From positions 1 to 15,182 of the forward strand of contig NZ_JOJM01000103.1 in NCBI RefSeq assembly GCF_000720325.1: 15,182 bases of DNA. Reading direction: 5' to 3'. Made by a program: the position numbers and the translations under genes. This DNA is from Streptomyces sp. NRRL B-1347 (GTDB lineage Bacteria > Actinomycetota > Actinomycetes > Streptomycetales > Streptomycetaceae). The notes under the pieces were generated by a model that was given only the letters and a program-made list of their open reading frames with translations, did no database searches and had not been told where the DNA came from. Position 1 is the stretch's first letter. Each line of letters begins with the position of its first letter. Below are positions 14,237 to 15,182 of the stretch, piece after piece.

Positions 14237-14249
14237 GGCACTCAGTGCC
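14237..14249. promoter_or_regulatory. Perfect 13-bp palindrome GGCACT-C-AGTGCC
   Basis: Six-base arms flank a single central base. It is the second clean dyad in the divergent region, 53 bp centre-to-centre from the GTTTC palindrome (about five helical turns). A candidate operator or small DNA-binding site; no regulator can be named. Confidence 0.4.
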
Positions 14250-14320
14250 ACACATCACCTCATGGTGGGGCGCGCCGGGGCCGCACGCCCGCCGACTGCC
14301 GCTTCGTGCCCCGGCATTCG

Positions 14321-14326
14321 TATACG
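14321..14326 (+). promoter_or_regulatory. Candidate -10 box of pdxH
   Basis: TATACG follows the extended sequence CATTCG, 14 bp ahead of the GTG start, and is the only AT-rich hexamer near the gene. The matching -35 is poor. The predicted transcript start (about 14333) would leave almost no leader, so the mRNA may be leaderless or nearly so. Confidence 0.4.
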
Positions 14327-14339
14327 GCAAGATGACCGC

Positions 14340-15038
14340 GTGACCGAGTCCCGCGCCATCGCCTCCGAGTCCGCAGCAGCCGTAGACCTGGCCGCCATGC
14401 GTGCGCAGTACCTCACCGACGGCATCGCCGAGGCCGACTTCCCCGCCGAGCCGTTCCAGCAGTTCGCGGACTGGTTCCAGCAGGCGGCAGCGGAGGCGGC
14501 GGACCCGGCGGGGGTGCTCGCCGAGTCGAACGCGATGGTCGTGTCCACGGTGGACGGCGAGGGGCGGCCCAGCTCGCGCACGGTGCTCCTGAAGGGCTTC
14601 GACGAGCGCGGCTTCGTCTTCTTCACCAACTACGAGTCCCGCAAGGCCCGGGACATCGCGGGCAACCCGCACGTGTCGCTGCTCTTCCCCTGGCATCCGA
14701 TGGGGCGTCAGGTGATCGTCACGGGGACGGCGGAGCGGACCGGGCGCGAGGAGACCGTCCGCTACTTCCGCAGCCGCCCGCACGGCTCCCAGCTCGGCGC
14801 CTGGGCCAGCGCGCAGTCGTCGGTGATCGCCTCGCGCGACGAACTGGACTCGGCGTACGCGGAGTTGGCCGCGCGGTATCCCGAGGGGGAGCAGGTGCCT
14901 GCGCCGCCGCACTGGGGCGGCTTCCGCGTCCGTCCCGAAACGGTCGAGTTCTGGCAGGGCCGCACCAACCGCCTCCACGACCGCCTCCGCTACACCCGCA
15001 CCGACGCCACCTGGACCCTGCACCGCCTCAGCCCCTGA
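14340..15038 (+). CDS. pdxH: Pyridoxamine 5'-phosphate oxidase
   Basis: A 232-residue FMN enzyme that oxidises pyridoxamine- or pyridoxine 5'-phosphate to pyridoxal 5'-phosphate, the last step of vitamin B6 salvage. Diagnostic segments are SSRTVLLKG (78-86), [12 protein letters not shown] (94-105), [12 protein letters not shown] and the C-terminal [17 protein letters not shown] (192-208) followed by NRLHDR (210-215), where Arg211/His213 help bind the phosphate substrate. It ends in a typical short Pro tail (HRLSP). The start is GTG 14340, with no clear Shine-Dalgarno. An ATG at 14332 is out of frame and terminates after three codons, with its TGA overlapping this GTG. Family similarity begins at [10 protein letters not shown], about 16 residues in. 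The gene is divergent from the citrate synthase gene. Confidence 0.95.
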   Translation: MTESRAIASESAAAVDLAAMRAQYLTDGIAEADFPAEPFQQFADWFQQAAAEAADPAGVLAESNAMVVSTVDGEGRPSSRTVLLKGFDERGFVFFTNYESRKARDIAGNPHVSLLFPWHPMGRQVIVTGTAERTGREETVRYFRSRPHGSQLGAWASAQSSVIASRDELDSAYAELAARYPEGEQVPAPPHWGGFRVRPETVEFWQGRTNRLHDRLRYTRTDATWTLHRLSP

Positions 15039-15072
15039 CCGGCGCCAGGGCCGCACCACGCTGCACCCTGCC

Positions 15073-15101
15073 GGTGCCCTGCGCAACGGTTGCACGGCAC
15101 C
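15073..15101 (+). terminator. Hairpin downstream of pdxH
   Basis: GGTGCC (15073-15078) pairs with GGCACC (15096-15101), and inside it GCAA (15083-15086) pairs with TTGC (15090-15093) around loop CGG. A 4/2 internal loop separates the stems. It lies 34 nt after the pdxH stop and fits a factor-independent-like terminator without a U-tract. Confidence 0.45.
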
Positions 15102-15118
15102 TGGGGCTGTGCCCACCC

Positions 15119-15181
15119 CTCCCCAAGCTCTCGGCTTCGCCCGAGCAGGGGATGCCCCACTCGCCCTGCGGGACGATTGCC
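15119..15181 (-). repeat. Dispersed palindromic repeat, right copy (inverted)
   Basis: The reverse complement matches 47-109 at 60 of 63 positions. The interrupted-palindrome core (15121-15151) pairs CCCC with GGGG and CTCGG with CCGAG. It lies downstream of pdxH, after the hairpin at 15073-15101. The match runs to within a base of the window edge, so the full element may continue beyond it. Confidence 0.8.
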
Positions 15182-15182
15182 C

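Noticed and set aside
14058..15116. Open frame extending the citrate synthase upstream on the minus strand to about 719 residues
   Set aside because: It runs antisense through pdxH, has no family similarity before the ATG at 14057, and that ATG has a good ribosome binding site. Long spurious frames are expected at this GC content.
47..15181. Ends of a 15-kb transposon or integrated element
   Set aside because: No transposase or integrase lies between the repeats, the genes are ordinary chromosomal ones including pdxH, and the repeat core resembles a dispersed Streptomyces intergenic element. No target duplication can be tested at the window edges.

Overview
The window is very GC-rich chromosomal DNA with tight same-strand gene packing, many GTG starts and near-absence of TTA codons. 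It also carries two dispersed palindromic repeats of a kind I recognise from Streptomyces intergenic regions. I read it as a Streptomyces chromosome (inference; no 16S or other marker is present). No RNA gene, CRISPR array, transposase or phage gene was seen.

Layout. Positions 1-226 are non-coding and hold a terminator-like hairpin (7-24) and a 63-bp repeat (47-109). Next comes a 952-residue flavin/iron-sulfur 2-hydroxyacid dehydrogenase (227-3085), with one rare TTA codon five codons from its end. A RhtA-like EamA exporter follows (3193-4182), with its own promoter and an overlapping palindrome.

The core is a seven-gene, same-strand, translationally coupled operon (4260-12824). It encodes a DinB-like metal protein (TIGR03084 type), an AtuA/DUF1446 protein, an acyl-CoA carboxylase beta subunit, a biotin-carrying alpha subunit, an acyl-CoA dehydrogenase, a divergent enoyl-CoA hydratase and a TetR regulator. 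The enzyme order resembles the Atu (acyclic terpene) and Liu (leucine/isovalerate) degradation pathways: dehydrogenate an acyl-CoA, carboxylate the resulting unsaturated acyl-CoA with biotin, then hydrate the glutaconyl-type product. No acyl-CoA ligase and no HMG-CoA-lyase-type enzyme is encoded here, so substrate entry and final cleavage must come from elsewhere. The true substrate is not evident. A CAAGC-N2-GCTTG palindrome overlaps the -35 of the only good promoter at the head of the operon and is the natural candidate site for the TetR product.

Downstream, a dispersed hairpin-rich repeat (about 12844-12940) separates the operon from a convergent citrate synthase gene (12957-14057, minus strand). 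That enzyme has Glu where citrate synthases normally have the catalytic Asp. Divergent from it is pdxH (14340-15038, plus strand), the pyridoxamine 5'-phosphate oxidase. The 282-bp gap between them holds two perfect odd-centred palindromes. The window ends with a terminator-like hairpin and, at 15119-15181, an inverted copy of the 47-109 repeat matching at 60 of 63 positions.

The most unusual material is the operon of uncharacterised substrate with its two function-unknown lead proteins, the altered active-site residues in the hydratase and citrate synthase, and the promoter/operator architecture at 4185-4246.
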